DNA of 21,692 nucleotides from IMG/VR virus record IMGVR_UViG_3300042475_003676, positions 1 through 21,692 of that record. One strand, given 5' to 3'. Origin of the DNA: a virus. Shown in pieces: positions 1 through 5,543 of this stretch; position 1 is the first letter of the stretch, and each line of letters begins with the position of its first letter. The notes beneath the pieces are model-generated. The model made no database searches and was not told the origin of the DNA. It saw only the letters and a program-made list of their open reading frames with translations. A program made the position numbers and the translations under genes.

Positions 1-162
1 CCAGTCGCCAGCGCCAGCCTCCCAGGCGGCGTAGGCAGTCTCGCCGTGGAAGGTTGCGGAGCCAGCGCCGGACTTGAACCGGAAGCCCAGGTTGCCCAGT
101 TGCTTCTGGGCGTGGACAAGCGCTGCAGCTTTGACGCGAGCGCCAATGATTTGATTTGCCAT
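1..162 (-). CDS. Unknown phage protein, N-terminal part only
   Basis: The reading frame starts with ATG at 162 (minus) and stays open to the window edge, giving the first 54 residues. It begins MANQIIGARVKAAALVHAQK and later has a Gly/Ala/Trp-rich stretch (AYAAWEAGAGDW). A clear ribosome binding site, GGAGGT, lies four bases before the ATG and is the same as the one before the upstream ATPase gene. The gene starts 13 bases after that ATPase's stop and is almost certainly in the same leftward operon. In other phages CobS-like ATPases are often followed by a von Willebrand-factor-A (CobT-like) partner. These 54 residues show no metal-ion-dependent adhesion motif, so I cannot call it such a partner. 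Function unknown; C-terminal part not visible. Confidence 0.75.
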   Translation of the reverse strand, partial: MANQIIGARVKAAALVHAQKQLGNLGFRFKSGAGSATFHGETAYAAWEAGAGDW

Positions 163-175
163 GTTGACCTCCAGG

Positions 176-1408
176 TTAAGCAGCCAGTGACATTTCGCCG
201 TCGCTGGTCATGTTCGACCAGCCGGGGTCGGCAGCAGGGGCGTTGCTGTACTTCTGCGGGTTGAGAGCCCGTTCGATGGCAACGTCCGAGACGTTCGCCC
301 TCCAGATTTGCTGCAGGACCTCTGCAGACTCGGGAGAGGCGCGGTTGACCATCGTCTCCTCGAACGCCTTGCGGTACTCCTGACCGTCGGTCAGCCCCTC
401 GGCGAGGTAGAACGCCTCGCGCAGGGTCGGAATGTGATCAAGCTGAGCCTGATCGCCAGCCTGACGGCAGACGGTGAGGAAGCTGACGATCACCTCCGCA
501 AGCTCGACTGTGCAGCCAGAGCGCGCGGCAATCACCTTCGACTCAAGCTCGGGCTTCAGGTAGCTGAAGACCAGGGTCTTGGCGAAGCGGTTGACGAACG
601 CAACGTTCTGCTCGCGAATGCCGACGTACATGCCAGAGAAGTCTCCGCGACCGTTCGAGTTGTCGGCAGCGAAGAAGCAGACGCCGGGAGCCTTGCGGAT
701 CACCTGCCCGGTCTCGGGCACCGTGACAGCACCGTCCGGCTCTAGGGGAGCGTGGAGGGCTGAGAGGTACTCGGGGCGGGCGAAGCTGACCTCATCGAGC
801 AGGATCACCGCACCAGGGCGCTGCATGCCGCGAAGCACGACGCCTTCCTGGTAGACGGTGGAGCCGTTCTTGACGCGCTCGCCGCCGATGAACTCATAGC
901 GCTCAGCGCCGGAGTCGAAGCTGATCCGGATGAAGGCGCGACCGAGACCCGCGCAGAGGTTCTTGACGAACTCGGTCTTGCCAGTGCCAGCAGGACCAGC
1001 CAGCCAGACGTTGCGTCCGCGCTTGATCGCGACTGCAGCGGAGTGCAGGGCGTCGATGTCGAACTTGTAGAGCGGGTCCAGGGTCGGAGCAGCCGGGTCA
1101 TTCCAGACCTCGATCTCGGTCGAGGCAAGCTTGCCCCGGACTCCGAAAATCTGACCCAGGGTTGCGACCCGGACCGGCTTGATCTCGGGCAGCTGTTCAA
1201 CAGCTGGCGCGGGAGCAGCAGCCTGGACCGCCCAGGAGCCAGCGATCAGCCCCAGGGACTGGACCGCGCTGGTGACCGACTCGGCGGAACACGACGCCAG
1301 GGCGTCGAGGTAATCCTCCTTGGAGTTGCGAGCCATGTCTCGCCCCTTGCCGGTGACCCGGCGCAGGACTTCGTTGAGTTGCGGCTTCGAGAGATGCTGA
1401 ATTTCCAT
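176..1408 (-). CDS. CobS/MoxR-type AAA+ ATPase
   Basis: A 410-residue AAA+ ATPase. The ATG at 1408 is chosen because GGAGGT lies four bases upstream; an in-frame TTG at 1420 would overlap that site. Residues 1-30 form a short helical head (MEIQHLSKPQ...), residues 60-75 are Ala/Pro-rich linker. The ATPase core follows: Walker A GPAGTGKT at 138-145, Walker B VILLDE at 201-206, sensor-1 AADN at 247-250 and an arginine-finger NRF at 273-275. The EGVVLRGMQRPGAVILLDE block and the insert before sensor 1 are typical of the CobS/MoxR (AAA_5) clade. Members remodel partner proteins, usually with a VWA-domain protein; in cobalt chelation CobS works with CobT. No cobalamin gene is seen here, so a chelatase role is unlikely; in phages the role is unknown. 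It is the largest gene of the leftward operon. Confidence 0.88.
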   Translation of the reverse strand: MEIQHLSKPQLNEVLRRVTGKGRDMARNSKEDYLDALASCSAESVTSAVQSLGLIAGSWAVQAAAPAPAVEQLPEIKPVRVATLGQIFGVRGKLASTEIEVWNDPAAPTLDPLYKFDIDALHSAAVAIKRGRNVWLAGPAGTGKTEFVKNLCAGLGRAFIRISFDSGAERYEFIGGERVKNGSTVYQEGVVLRGMQRPGAVILLDEVSFARPEYLSALHAPLEPDGAVTVPETGQVIRKAPGVCFFAADNSNGRGDFSGMYVGIREQNVAFVNRFAKTLVFSYLKPELESKVIAARSGCTVELAEVIVSFLTVCRQAGDQAQLDHIPTLREAFYLAEGLTDGQEYRKAFEETMVNRASPESAEVLQQIWRANVSDVAIERALNPQKYSNAPAADPGWSNMTSDGEMSLAA

Positions 1409-1420
1409 GATGACCTCCAA

Positions 1421-1573
1421 TCAAAGGGCGAGACCAAGAACCAGCAGCGCGTAGATCAGCGCTGCGGCGAGAACGAACTGGACAGCCGTAAACAGCTGTT
1501 CAGCAATGAAACGCAGCAAACGGTATTGTTCGCGGCGACGCAAAATGCGGGTGATTGACTGGGCGGCGTTCAT
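1421..1573 (-). CDS. Small membrane peptide (50 aa)
   Basis: ATG at 1573 overlaps the stop of the upstream 72-residue gene by four bases (ATGA), which argues for translational coupling. The product begins MNAAQSITRILRRREQYRLL, a basic amphipathic head, and then has a single hydrophobic segment at about residues 31-50 (VQFVLAAALIYALLVLGLAL) that reaches the C-terminus. It is therefore probably a single-pass inner-membrane peptide with its basic N-terminus in the cytoplasm. It lies between two well-supported genes with no room to spare: its stop is 12 bases before the ATPase start. The stretch encodes a perfect AACAGCTGTT palindrome. No family recognised; a role alongside the ATPase is only inferred from position. 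Confidence 0.65.
   Translation of the reverse strand: MNAAQSITRILRRREQYRLLRFIAEQLFTAVQFVLAAALIYALLVLGLAL
1491..1500. repeat. AACAGCTGTT palindrome, copy 1
   Basis: Perfect ten-base palindrome inside the 50-residue membrane peptide gene, read on the minus strand as Gln-Leu-Phe. Confidence 0.6.
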
Positions 1574-1788
1574 GCGAGCGCCCCCTGACCAGTGAACATG
1601 CCCAGCGCCTCCTCAAGGGAAGGCGTCTTGTCCAGTTCAACCGTGACGCCAAGCGCCATGATCTTTTGGATCGCCTGCTTGGTGAGCGTCTTGGTCCCGG
1701 CAATTTCGGCGAACAGCTTGGCGTTGTCGCACACGGGGTAGATCGACTGGTTGCCGTACACAGTCTTGATGGCGATGATGATTTTCAT
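1570..1788 (-). CDS. Conserved small phage protein (72 aa)
   Basis: The 72-residue product starts MKIIIAIKTVYGNQSIYPVC and contains a single compact alpha/beta-like sequence (AKLFAEIAGTKTLTKQAI, MALGVTVELD) with no membrane segment. GGAG lies eight bases before the ATG, inside the end of the upstream gene; only two bases separate the two genes. The sequence looks like a small protein seen repeatedly in proteobacterial phages and plasmids (the 'YGN..IYP.C..A..FA.IAGTKTLT' type), for which I know no function. That family impression is from memory and has not been searched. Its stop overlaps the next gene's start by four bases. Confidence 0.75.
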   Translation of the reverse strand: MKIIIAIKTVYGNQSIYPVCDNAKLFAEIAGTKTLTKQAIQKIMALGVTVELDKTPSLEEALGMFTGQGALA

Positions 1789-1790
1789 GG

Positions 1791-2141
1791 TCAGTACTCC
1801 GAGGCAAGCATGAGAACGCAGGGCTCGCCTGCGACGAAGAAGAAGCGGTAGTCACCGTCCGGGCAGTCGGTGAAGTCCACCAGACGCGGCTTGGTGTAAG
1901 AGCCGTTGCCGTCCGAGACCTCGATCACCGCGCTGTTGCGGCTGACCTTCAGGTCAATGGTCAGGAACCCCTCGCGGCGCACCAGGGCGTCCCACTCGGT
2001 CAGGACGATGTCCAGGAACCAGTAGGCACCCGCCTGCTCGGCGAAGTACTTGACGCCGTCGGTGTAGACCGAGCGGGTGAAGGGGTGGCGGTAGTAGTTG
2101 TCGGTCCCGTAGAAGCCGGACAGGTCGATTGCAGTGGTCAT
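1791..2141 (-). CDS. DUF6876-like protein
   Basis: Start ATG at 2141 is preferred over an in-frame GTG six bases upstream because AAGGAG lies five bases before the ATG. The 116-residue product carries the pattern I associate with DUF6876: LSGFYGTDNYYRHPFTRSVY, then YTDGVKYFAEQAGAYWFLD, and a C-terminal DFTDCPDGDYRFFFVAGEP ending VLMLASEY. It is soluble by appearance. DUF6876 proteins occur on phages and integrative elements and have no assigned role that I know of. It is the second gene of the leftward operon. Confidence 0.78.
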   Translation of the reverse strand: MTTAIDLSGFYGTDNYYRHPFTRSVYTDGVKYFAEQAGAYWFLDIVLTEWDALVRREGFLTIDLKVSRNSAVIEVSDGNGSYTKPRLVDFTDCPDGDYRFFFVAGEPCVLMLASEY

Positions 2142-2143
2142 GT

Positions 2144-2242
2144 TCACTCCTTGACGTAAGAGGGGCAGAGGGCGGCTGCAGCGGCGCTGAACAGCACCAG
2201 AGCCGTGAAGACGGACATCAGAACCAGCAGGAAGGAAAGCAT
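2144..2242 (-). CDS. Hydrophobic micro-protein (32 aa)
   Basis: A 32-codon ORF from ATG 2242 to TGA 2144, nearly all hydrophobic through residue 25 (MLSFLLVLMSVFTALVLFSA), then CPSYVKE. It could be a single-pass membrane peptide or an exported signal-like peptide. AAAGG lies seven bases before the ATG, a weak site. The last codons (AAG GAG TGA) form the ribosome binding site of the next gene, and its stop lies just before that gene's start, so translation could be coupled. It would be the first gene of the leftward operon. It is short enough that a chance ORF cannot be excluded. Confidence 0.5.
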   Translation of the reverse strand: MLSFLLVLMSVFTALVLFSAAAAALCPSYVKE

Positions 2243-2648
2243 TGAGAGCCTTTCATGCGCTGGGAACCGCCAACGCTCGGTAGGACAGGGCGTCCGCACT
2301 TACCCACCACGGTGGGCAAGGTCTGAAACCCTGTTGCAGCCGGGTCAGAAGATCGGCTGGGACGGTGGGATTTCCGGCGGGCTGGTCGAGCGCTCTTTAC
2401 GGTCGGGTTAGCTCACCGTCTCTGGCGTCTTGCCGGGACCAAACCGACTCTCGCCCACCAGGACATTGCTCGGTCGCCTGGAACCCAGTCCCCAGTCGCG
2501 TCGGTGGCGGGGACAACAGACACAAAGAACATCACCGACACCCGAATCTTATCGTTCGGTATTGCTGCATGTCAATACCAAACGGTATTCAACAGATGTC
2601 GAACAGTTGTTTCTTTGCAACATCAAGAGTGAAACAAGGAGTGAAACC
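2243..2648. other. Divergent intergenic region
   Basis: About 400 bases between the leftward operon and the rightward packaging/structural genes. No reading frame here has a convincing ribosome binding site or recognisable protein. The left two thirds are GC-rich with a short inverted repeat CCCACC-AC-GGTGGG near 2304-2317 and a GTCCCC/GGGGAC pair at 2488-2493 and 2509-2514. The right third (about 2540-2640) is clearly AT-richer and holds the GGTATT/AATACC cluster. I expect promoters for both directions here but cannot point to a good -35/-10 pair. Confidence 0.6.
2558..2589. promoter_or_regulatory. Operator-like inverted-repeat cluster
   Basis: Three copies of one half-site lie in 32 bases. 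GGTATTG (2558-2564) and CAATACC (2573-2579) form an inverted repeat with an eight-base spacer. AATACC (2574-2579) and GGTATT (2584-2589) form a second one around AAAC. The middle half-site is shared, so only one arrangement can pair at a time. It sits in the AT-rich part of the divergent region, about 60 bases before the first rightward gene. It could be a dimeric repressor or activator site, or alternative RNA hairpins in the leader. Function is inferred. Confidence 0.4.
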
Positions 2649-2789
2649 ATGAAGAAAGCAGTGAAGGTCCCAGTGAAAGCCGTCAAGGGGTACGCAAAGG
2701 GCGGTCCCATTGGCAAGTTCAAGCCCTGCTCTGGCTGCAAGAACGCCGCTGCCTGCGCCAAGGCTGGCAAGTGCATGAAGGGCGGCTAA
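2649..2789 (+). CDS. Lys/Gly-rich four-cysteine small protein (46 aa)
   Basis: The ATG at 2649 has AAGGAG seven bases upstream. The 46-residue product starts MKKAVKVPVKAVKGYAKGGP and ends with a cysteine cluster: CSGCKNAAAC at about 32-41 and a further CMKGG end. Four cysteines in a C-x2-C-x5-C-x5-C pattern could bind one zinc ion. The protein is strongly basic with Gly-Gly steps. Small Lys/Gly-rich proteins of this look are common just before terminase genes in podoviruses of aquatic bacteria, where no function is known. It is the first rightward gene after the divergent region. Confidence 0.72.
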   Translation: MKKAVKVPVKAVKGYAKGGPIGKFKPCSGCKNAAACAKAGKCMKGG

Positions 2790-2792
2790 CCC

Positions 2793-2870
2793 GTGAAGGG
2801 CTGGCTGACGATCATCCGCGCGTCCATTGCAGCAGCCCTTGAGGCGCTGGCAGCGAAGATCAAGCCGTGA
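2793..2870 (+). CDS. Amphipathic micro-protein (25 aa)
   Basis: A GTG-started 25-residue peptide (begins MKGWLTIIRASIAAALEALA, ends AKIKP) three bases after the previous stop. AAGGG lies some ten bases before the GTG, a weak site, so coupling to the upstream gene is likely. Its TGA overlaps the GTG of the next gene by four bases, matching the two following junctions, and this regularity is the main support. The sequence predicts a single amphipathic helix. No family recognised. Confidence 0.45.
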   Translation: MKGWLTIIRASIAAALEALAAKIKP

Positions 2871-3043
2871 AGAAGTCGACCGTGAACGCCGCCGGGAACT
2901 ACACCAAGCCCGAGATGCGCAAACAGCTGTTCAACAAGATCAAGGCGCAGGCTGTTCAGGGGACCGCCGCAGGGCAGTGGAGCGCCCGCAAGGCGCAACT
3001 GCTGGCAAAGCAGTACAAGGAAAAGGGCGGGGGCTACAAGTGA
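2867..3043 (+). CDS. Small basic conserved phage protein (58 aa)
   Basis: The GTG at 2867 overlaps the preceding stop (GTGA). The 58-residue product contains VNAAGNYTKPEMRKQLFNKI, then TAAGQWSARKAQLLAKQYK and a GGGYK end. The 'GQWSARKAQLLA..YK..GGGY' pattern is one I recognise from many phage genomes near the terminase. I am unsure whether it has a formal family name. It is highly basic and lacks a membrane segment; nucleic-acid binding is plausible but unproven. There is no good ribosome binding site of its own, so translation probably depends on coupling. Confidence 0.72.
   Translation: MKKSTVNAAGNYTKPEMRKQLFNKIKAQAVQGTAAGQWSARKAQLLAKQYKEKGGGYK
2922..2931. repeat. AACAGCTGTT palindrome, copy 2
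   Basis: Same ten bases in the 58-residue basic protein gene, read as Gln-Leu-Phe in KQLFNK. Confidence 0.6.
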
Positions 3044-3273
3044 AAGCGCCCCAGAAGAGCCTGAAGGACTGGACAGAGCAGAAGTGGCGCACCAAGTCCG
3101 GCAAGCCAAGCAGCCAGACGGGCGAGCGCTACCTGCCAGAGAAGGCGATCAAAGCATTGACGCCCGCCGAGTACGCCGCGACGACAAAGGCGAAGAGGGA
3201 AGGGAAAGCCAAGGGCAAGCAGTTCGTCGCCCAGCCCCAGAAGATCGCCGCCAAGACCGCGAGATACCGATGA
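3040..3273 (+). CDS. Small basic conserved phage protein, DUF5872-like (77 aa)
   Basis: Starts at GTG 3040 (GTGA overlap with the previous gene) and ends at 3273. The 77-residue product has the marks KDWTEQKWRTKSGKPS, TGERYLPEKAIKALTPAEYA and a basic tail ending KTARYR. This resembles a family of small basic phage and plasmid proteins that I tentatively link to DUF5872; the family name is from memory. It is soluble, rich in Lys/Arg and follows a similarly basic protein. Its stop overlaps the ATG of the small terminase by four bases (ATGA), so it belongs to the same translational chain. Confidence 0.72.
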   Translation: MKAPQKSLKDWTEQKWRTKSGKPSSQTGERYLPEKAIKALTPAEYAATTKAKREGKAKGKQFVAQPQKIAAKTARYR

Positions 3274-3947
3274 ACGAAGAGCAAGAACGCCAAGAGCGCG
3301 AAGCTGCCAGGAAAAGGGCAGCAGAGAAGAAGCGCCAGCAAAAGGACGCAGCAAGGGATCAGGCGCTGCAGGAAGTCGCCCTGGCTGAGAAAAACGCCCA
3401 TGAGCAGCTACAGCTGGCACAACAGCAGGCAACAGCTGTGCAAAGCGTAGGGGAAGAAAACAGCACCCAAACAGCTGTCATGGGCAGACCAAGCGAATAC
3501 ACAGACGAAGAGGCAGATCGCATCTGCGCCTGGATCGCAGAGGGGAGATCACTGCGCAGCTACTGCAGACTGGAGCATCGAGGGCTCGACACTGTCTATC
3601 GGTGGTTACGGGAAAGGAAGGACTTCCGGGAGCGGTACGCGCGCGCACACGACGACCGCGCCGATTCCCTGGCTGATGAGATCGTCGACATCGCCGACGA
3701 AGCCGCCACTGGCAGCATGGAGGAAATCCAGGCAGCACGGCTGCGCGTGGACGCCCGCAAGTGGGTTGCCAGCAAGCTCAAGCCGACGAAGTGGGGCGAT
3801 TACCAGGGCGACACCGCCAAGACGAACGTCATCTTCAACATTGGCATCCGCTCTACCCACAGTCAGCCGCCCACAATCGACTGCAACCCCGCGCCAGTGC
3901 TGGGGAGTCGACCGGGCACTGAGTCCGGTCCTCTGCTCCCAGGCTGA
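3270..3947 (+). CDS. terS: Terminase small subunit, Sf6 gp1 type
   Basis: A 225-residue DNA-recognition subunit of the packaging motor. Residues 72-176 match the Sf6 gp1 pattern: GRPSEYTDEEADRICAWI, a helix-turn-helix ending TVYRWL, KDFRERYARA, then RADSLADEIVDIADEA and ARLRVDARKWVASKLKPTKW followed by GD. In the family this region binds the pac/cos DNA and makes the oligomeric ring. Residues 1-70 are an unusual highly charged, Gln/Glu/Arg-rich coiled-coil-like extension; Sf6 gp1 has only a few residues before GRPS. An in-frame ATG at 3480 would give the family-typical length but has no close ribosome binding site. The ATG at 3270 overlaps the preceding stop (ATGA). The last 40 residues are Pro/Ser-rich and unlike the family. 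Confidence 0.88.
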   Translation: MNEEQERQEREAARKRAAEKKRQQKDAARDQALQEVALAEKNAHEQLQLAQQQATAVQSVGEENSTQTAVMGRPSEYTDEEADRICAWIAEGRSLRSYCRLEHRGLDTVYRWLRERKDFRERYARAHDDRADSLADEIVDIADEAATGSMEEIQAARLRVDARKWVASKLKPTKWGDYQGDTAKTNVIFNIGIRSTHSQPPTIDCNPAPVLGSRPGTESGPLLPG

Positions 3948-4242
3948 ACAGCGGCAACAGCTGTCGGACAGGGCGTAAACGCGCGCGTTGTCGTGCGCGG
4001 AGTCGCGGGCACCCCCACGCGGACCCGCGAGCGCGCGAGGCGGCGGGGTTGGGACCCACCACATACCCATCCCCACACGCACTGGGCGCCTTTTTGTAGC
4101 GAAGTTAGCCGGTTTATCGCCTGACGATAACTTTGGCACCCCCATGCGGACCAAGACGCCCCCCTGGAGAGGGGTACATGTTCGTTTTTCGCAAAATTTT
4201 GTGCATATCAGCCTTAAAGCGCACAGAAATTGGAGGAGTTGG
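3948..4242. other. Intergenic region between small terminase and lysis module
   Basis: A 295-base gap. A frame open from 3988 runs in phase into the next gene, but its translation (Arg/Pro/Gly-rich) looks non-coding and the downstream ATG has a much better ribosome binding site. The left part is very GC-rich and has a copy of AACAGCTGTC at 3956-3965. The right part (about 4175-4225) is AT-rich with a near-palindrome GCAAAATTTTGTGC. I see no convincing -35/-10 pair and no classic terminator; the run TTTTT at about 4091-4095 has no stem before it. Confidence 0.55.
4114..4130. promoter_or_regulatory. Inverted repeat, possible operator
   Basis: TTATCG and CGATAA flank a five-base centre (CCTGA), a perfect six-base inverted repeat in non-coding DNA about 110 bases before the lysis-module genes. 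There is no T-tract behind it, so it does not look like a terminator. It may be a protein binding site or a small mRNA hairpin. Confidence 0.3.
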
Positions 4243-4506
4243 ATGGTTGATCGTGAGCTTGAGGGCTACTTGAGGCAGTTTGAGCCCCTGAAATTTGTGG
4301 ATGTGGGCTACAAAAGCCCGGAGGCTGAGGCGATTGCCCCCTTCCTGGTCACGATTTCCGGTCTTGTGAGCCTGTATGGCGCCGTTCACCGCTTTGAAGT
4401 CGATGTGGACCTGCGGGAGATGGGCTCCGGTAAGGATTTGGAGCGGCTTGCAGCCCTGTTGATCGAGTCGTTTGACCGCGCAGCCGAGCAAGCCAAGCTG
4501 CACTGA
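4243..4506 (+). CDS. Unknown protein (87 aa)
   Basis: Start at ATG 4243 is well marked by GGAGGAG four bases upstream. The 87-residue product (begins MVDRELEGYLRQFEPLKFVD) has a mixed alpha/beta look, with a possible strand pair around LVSLYGAVHRFEVDVDL and a C-terminal acidic/Ala helix (LAALLIESFDRAAEQAKLH). No membrane segment, signal or known motif. Codon use shows more TTG/TTT than the neighbours. It stands alone between two short non-coding gaps at the head of the lysis module. I do not recognise a family. Confidence 0.72.
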   Translation: MVDRELEGYLRQFEPLKFVDVGYKSPEAEAIAPFLVTISGLVSLYGAVHRFEVDVDLREMGSGKDLERLAALLIESFDRAAEQAKLH

Positions 4507-4530
4507 GATGAATTTCACAAATAAAGAGGA

Positions 4531-4550
4531 GGGGCGGCACTAGAAGCCCC
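4531..4550 (+). other. Short hairpin next to an unused ribosome-binding-like site
   Basis: GGGGC (4531-4535) can pair with GCCCC (4546-4550). It directly abuts GAGGAGG (4526-4532), which has no start codon at a usable distance. The structure lies in the 88-base gap between two genes. A leader or decoy role is speculative; the stem is short. Confidence 0.2.
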
Positions 4551-4594
4551 AATTGGGTGTGCTGTCTGTTGGTATTACCTTCAGGGAGGACACC

Positions 4595-5089
4595 GTGATA
4601 GACCCGTTTACCGCGATGGCGGCGGTATCAACCGCCGTATCAATGATCAAGAAGGCGTCGGCGACCATCGACGACGTCAGAAGCCTGGGACCGCTGCTCG
4701 GCAAGTACTTTGATGCCAAGCACACCGCTACCAAAGCGGTTAGGGAAGCGAAGAAGCAGGGCGGCTCGAACATGGGCAAAGCCATTGAGATCGAGCTTGC
4801 CCTCAAGCAGCAGGCTGACTTCGAGCGAGACCTCAAGGAACTGTTTTATTACAGCGGTCACGCCGACACCTGGGAGGCTATCGCGGCGCGAGCCAAGGCG
4901 ATGGACCAGGAGGACAGGGATGAACTGCGCCGCAGCGCAGAGGCTGAGCGACAGAGGAAGCGAAAGCTCTCCCAGCTGATCGACAACATCGTGCTTGCCG
5001 TCATCGCCTTTGTGGTGCTTGGCGGTGCGGCAGTTGCTGTGACCTACGGGATCGTTCACTGCGCGAGGATCAAGACATGCGGATTTTGA
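4595..5089 (+). CDS. MIDPFTA-type phage protein with C-terminal membrane anchor
   Basis: GTG at 4595 with GGGAGG five bases upstream; a TTG in frame at 4553 lacks such a site. The 164-residue product starts MIDPFTAMAAVSTAVSMIKK, continues as charged helices (about 60-128, with a Lys/Arg/Glu-rich stretch at 107-125) and ends with one transmembrane segment at about 130-154 (NIVLAVIAFVVLGGAAVAVT). The MIDPFTA head plus C-terminal anchor is a widespread arrangement in podoviruses of aquatic bacteria, usually lying near lysis genes and followed by a small lipoprotein, as here. The function is not known to me; a lysis or spanin-like role is only suggested by position. It overlaps the next gene by 13 bases. 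Confidence 0.78.
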   Translation: MIDPFTAMAAVSTAVSMIKKASATIDDVRSLGPLLGKYFDAKHTATKAVREAKKQGGSNMGKAIEIELALKQQADFERDLKELFYYSGHADTWEAIAARAKAMDQEDRDELRRSAEAERQRKRKLSQLIDNIVLAVIAFVVLGGAAVAVTYGIVHCARIKTCGF

Positions 5090-5271
5090 TCTTCGTCTTG
5101 CTGCTGGCTGGGTGTGACGCACCCGAGTACTACCGCTACCCGTGCATGAACCCCAAGAACTGGGAGCGCGAGGACTGCAAGCGTCCCGTTTGCGCCATTA
5201 CTCAGGAATGCCCCGACCAGCTTCTCAAACCAGAGGACATGAAGGGTGAGCCGAAAGGGGAAGTGCGATGA
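5077..5271 (+). CDS. Small lipoprotein (64 aa)
   Basis: The ATG at 5077 lies inside the end of the previous gene with GAGGA before it. The product starts MRILIFVLLLAGCDAPEYYR: a short signal peptide with a lipobox LLAGC, so Cys13 would become the lipidated N-terminus. Asp follows the cysteine, which in enteric bacteria favours retention in the inner membrane. The mature part has paired cysteines (PCMNPKNWEREDCKRPVC, CPDQLL) suited to disulfides in the periplasm. I recognise the 'APEYYRYPC..P.NWE...C..P.C' pattern from similar positions in other podoviruses. An outer-spanin role is possible but the length and Pro content are not diagnostic. Confidence 0.78.
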   Translation: MRILIFVLLLAGCDAPEYYRYPCMNPKNWEREDCKRPVCAITQECPDQLLKPEDMKGEPKGEVR

Positions 5272-5543
5272 GATGGGATAACGAATCTGTTGAGTCGAAG
5301 ATCAAGCTGATGATCGCCACGACCTTCTGCCTCACCGTACTGGTGATGGTGGTCTTGTCGATGTTCAGCATCGTGTTTGTCCCGCAGCCCATGAATGGGA
5401 TCGCTCCTGCAGACAAGCAGTTCTTCTTCCTGTTGAGCGACATGAGCAAGTACATCCTCGGAAGCTTGGGCACCTTGCTTGCCATCAAAGGCAAGGAAGC
5501 CATCACCAAAGCTTGCGAGAAGAAGGAGGACAAGAATGCTTGA
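5268..5543 (+). CDS. Small membrane protein, possible second holin/antiholin
   Basis: ATG at 5268 overlaps the lipoprotein stop (ATGA) and follows AGGGG. The 91-residue product has a transmembrane helix at about 14-38 (MIATTFCLTVLVMVVLSMFS), a short loop, and a moderately hydrophobic helix at 60-74 (YILGSLGTLLAIKG) before a charged tail ending KKEDKNA. That charged C-terminal tail is usual for holins. Its place between the lipoprotein and the 3TM holin suggests a role in lysis timing or membrane arrangement. The sequence pattern recurs in podoviruses with the same gene order; no function is proven there to my knowledge. It overlaps the next gene by eight bases. Confidence 0.72.
   Translation: MRWDNESVESKIKLMIATTFCLTVLVMVVLSMFSIVFVPQPMNGIAPADKQFFFLLSDMSKYILGSLGTLLAIKGKEAITKACEKKEDKNA

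Noticed and set aside
2395-2470. tRNA-like D-arm text (GGTTAGCTCA)
   Set aside because: No matching T-arm, acceptor stem or anticodon loop could be found around it.
2205-2652. Two overlapping plus-strand open frames in the divergent region
   Set aside because: No ribosome binding sites, non-protein-like composition, and they cover the operator-like repeats.
4081-4100. Intrinsic terminator at the TTTTT run after the small terminase
   Set aside because: GGCGCC before the T-run is a palindrome without a loop and no adequate stem can be formed.
3988-4242. Longer N-terminus for the 87-residue protein starting at 3988
   Set aside because: The added residues are low-complexity Arg/Pro/Gly text and the GGAGGAG site clearly marks 4243 as the start.
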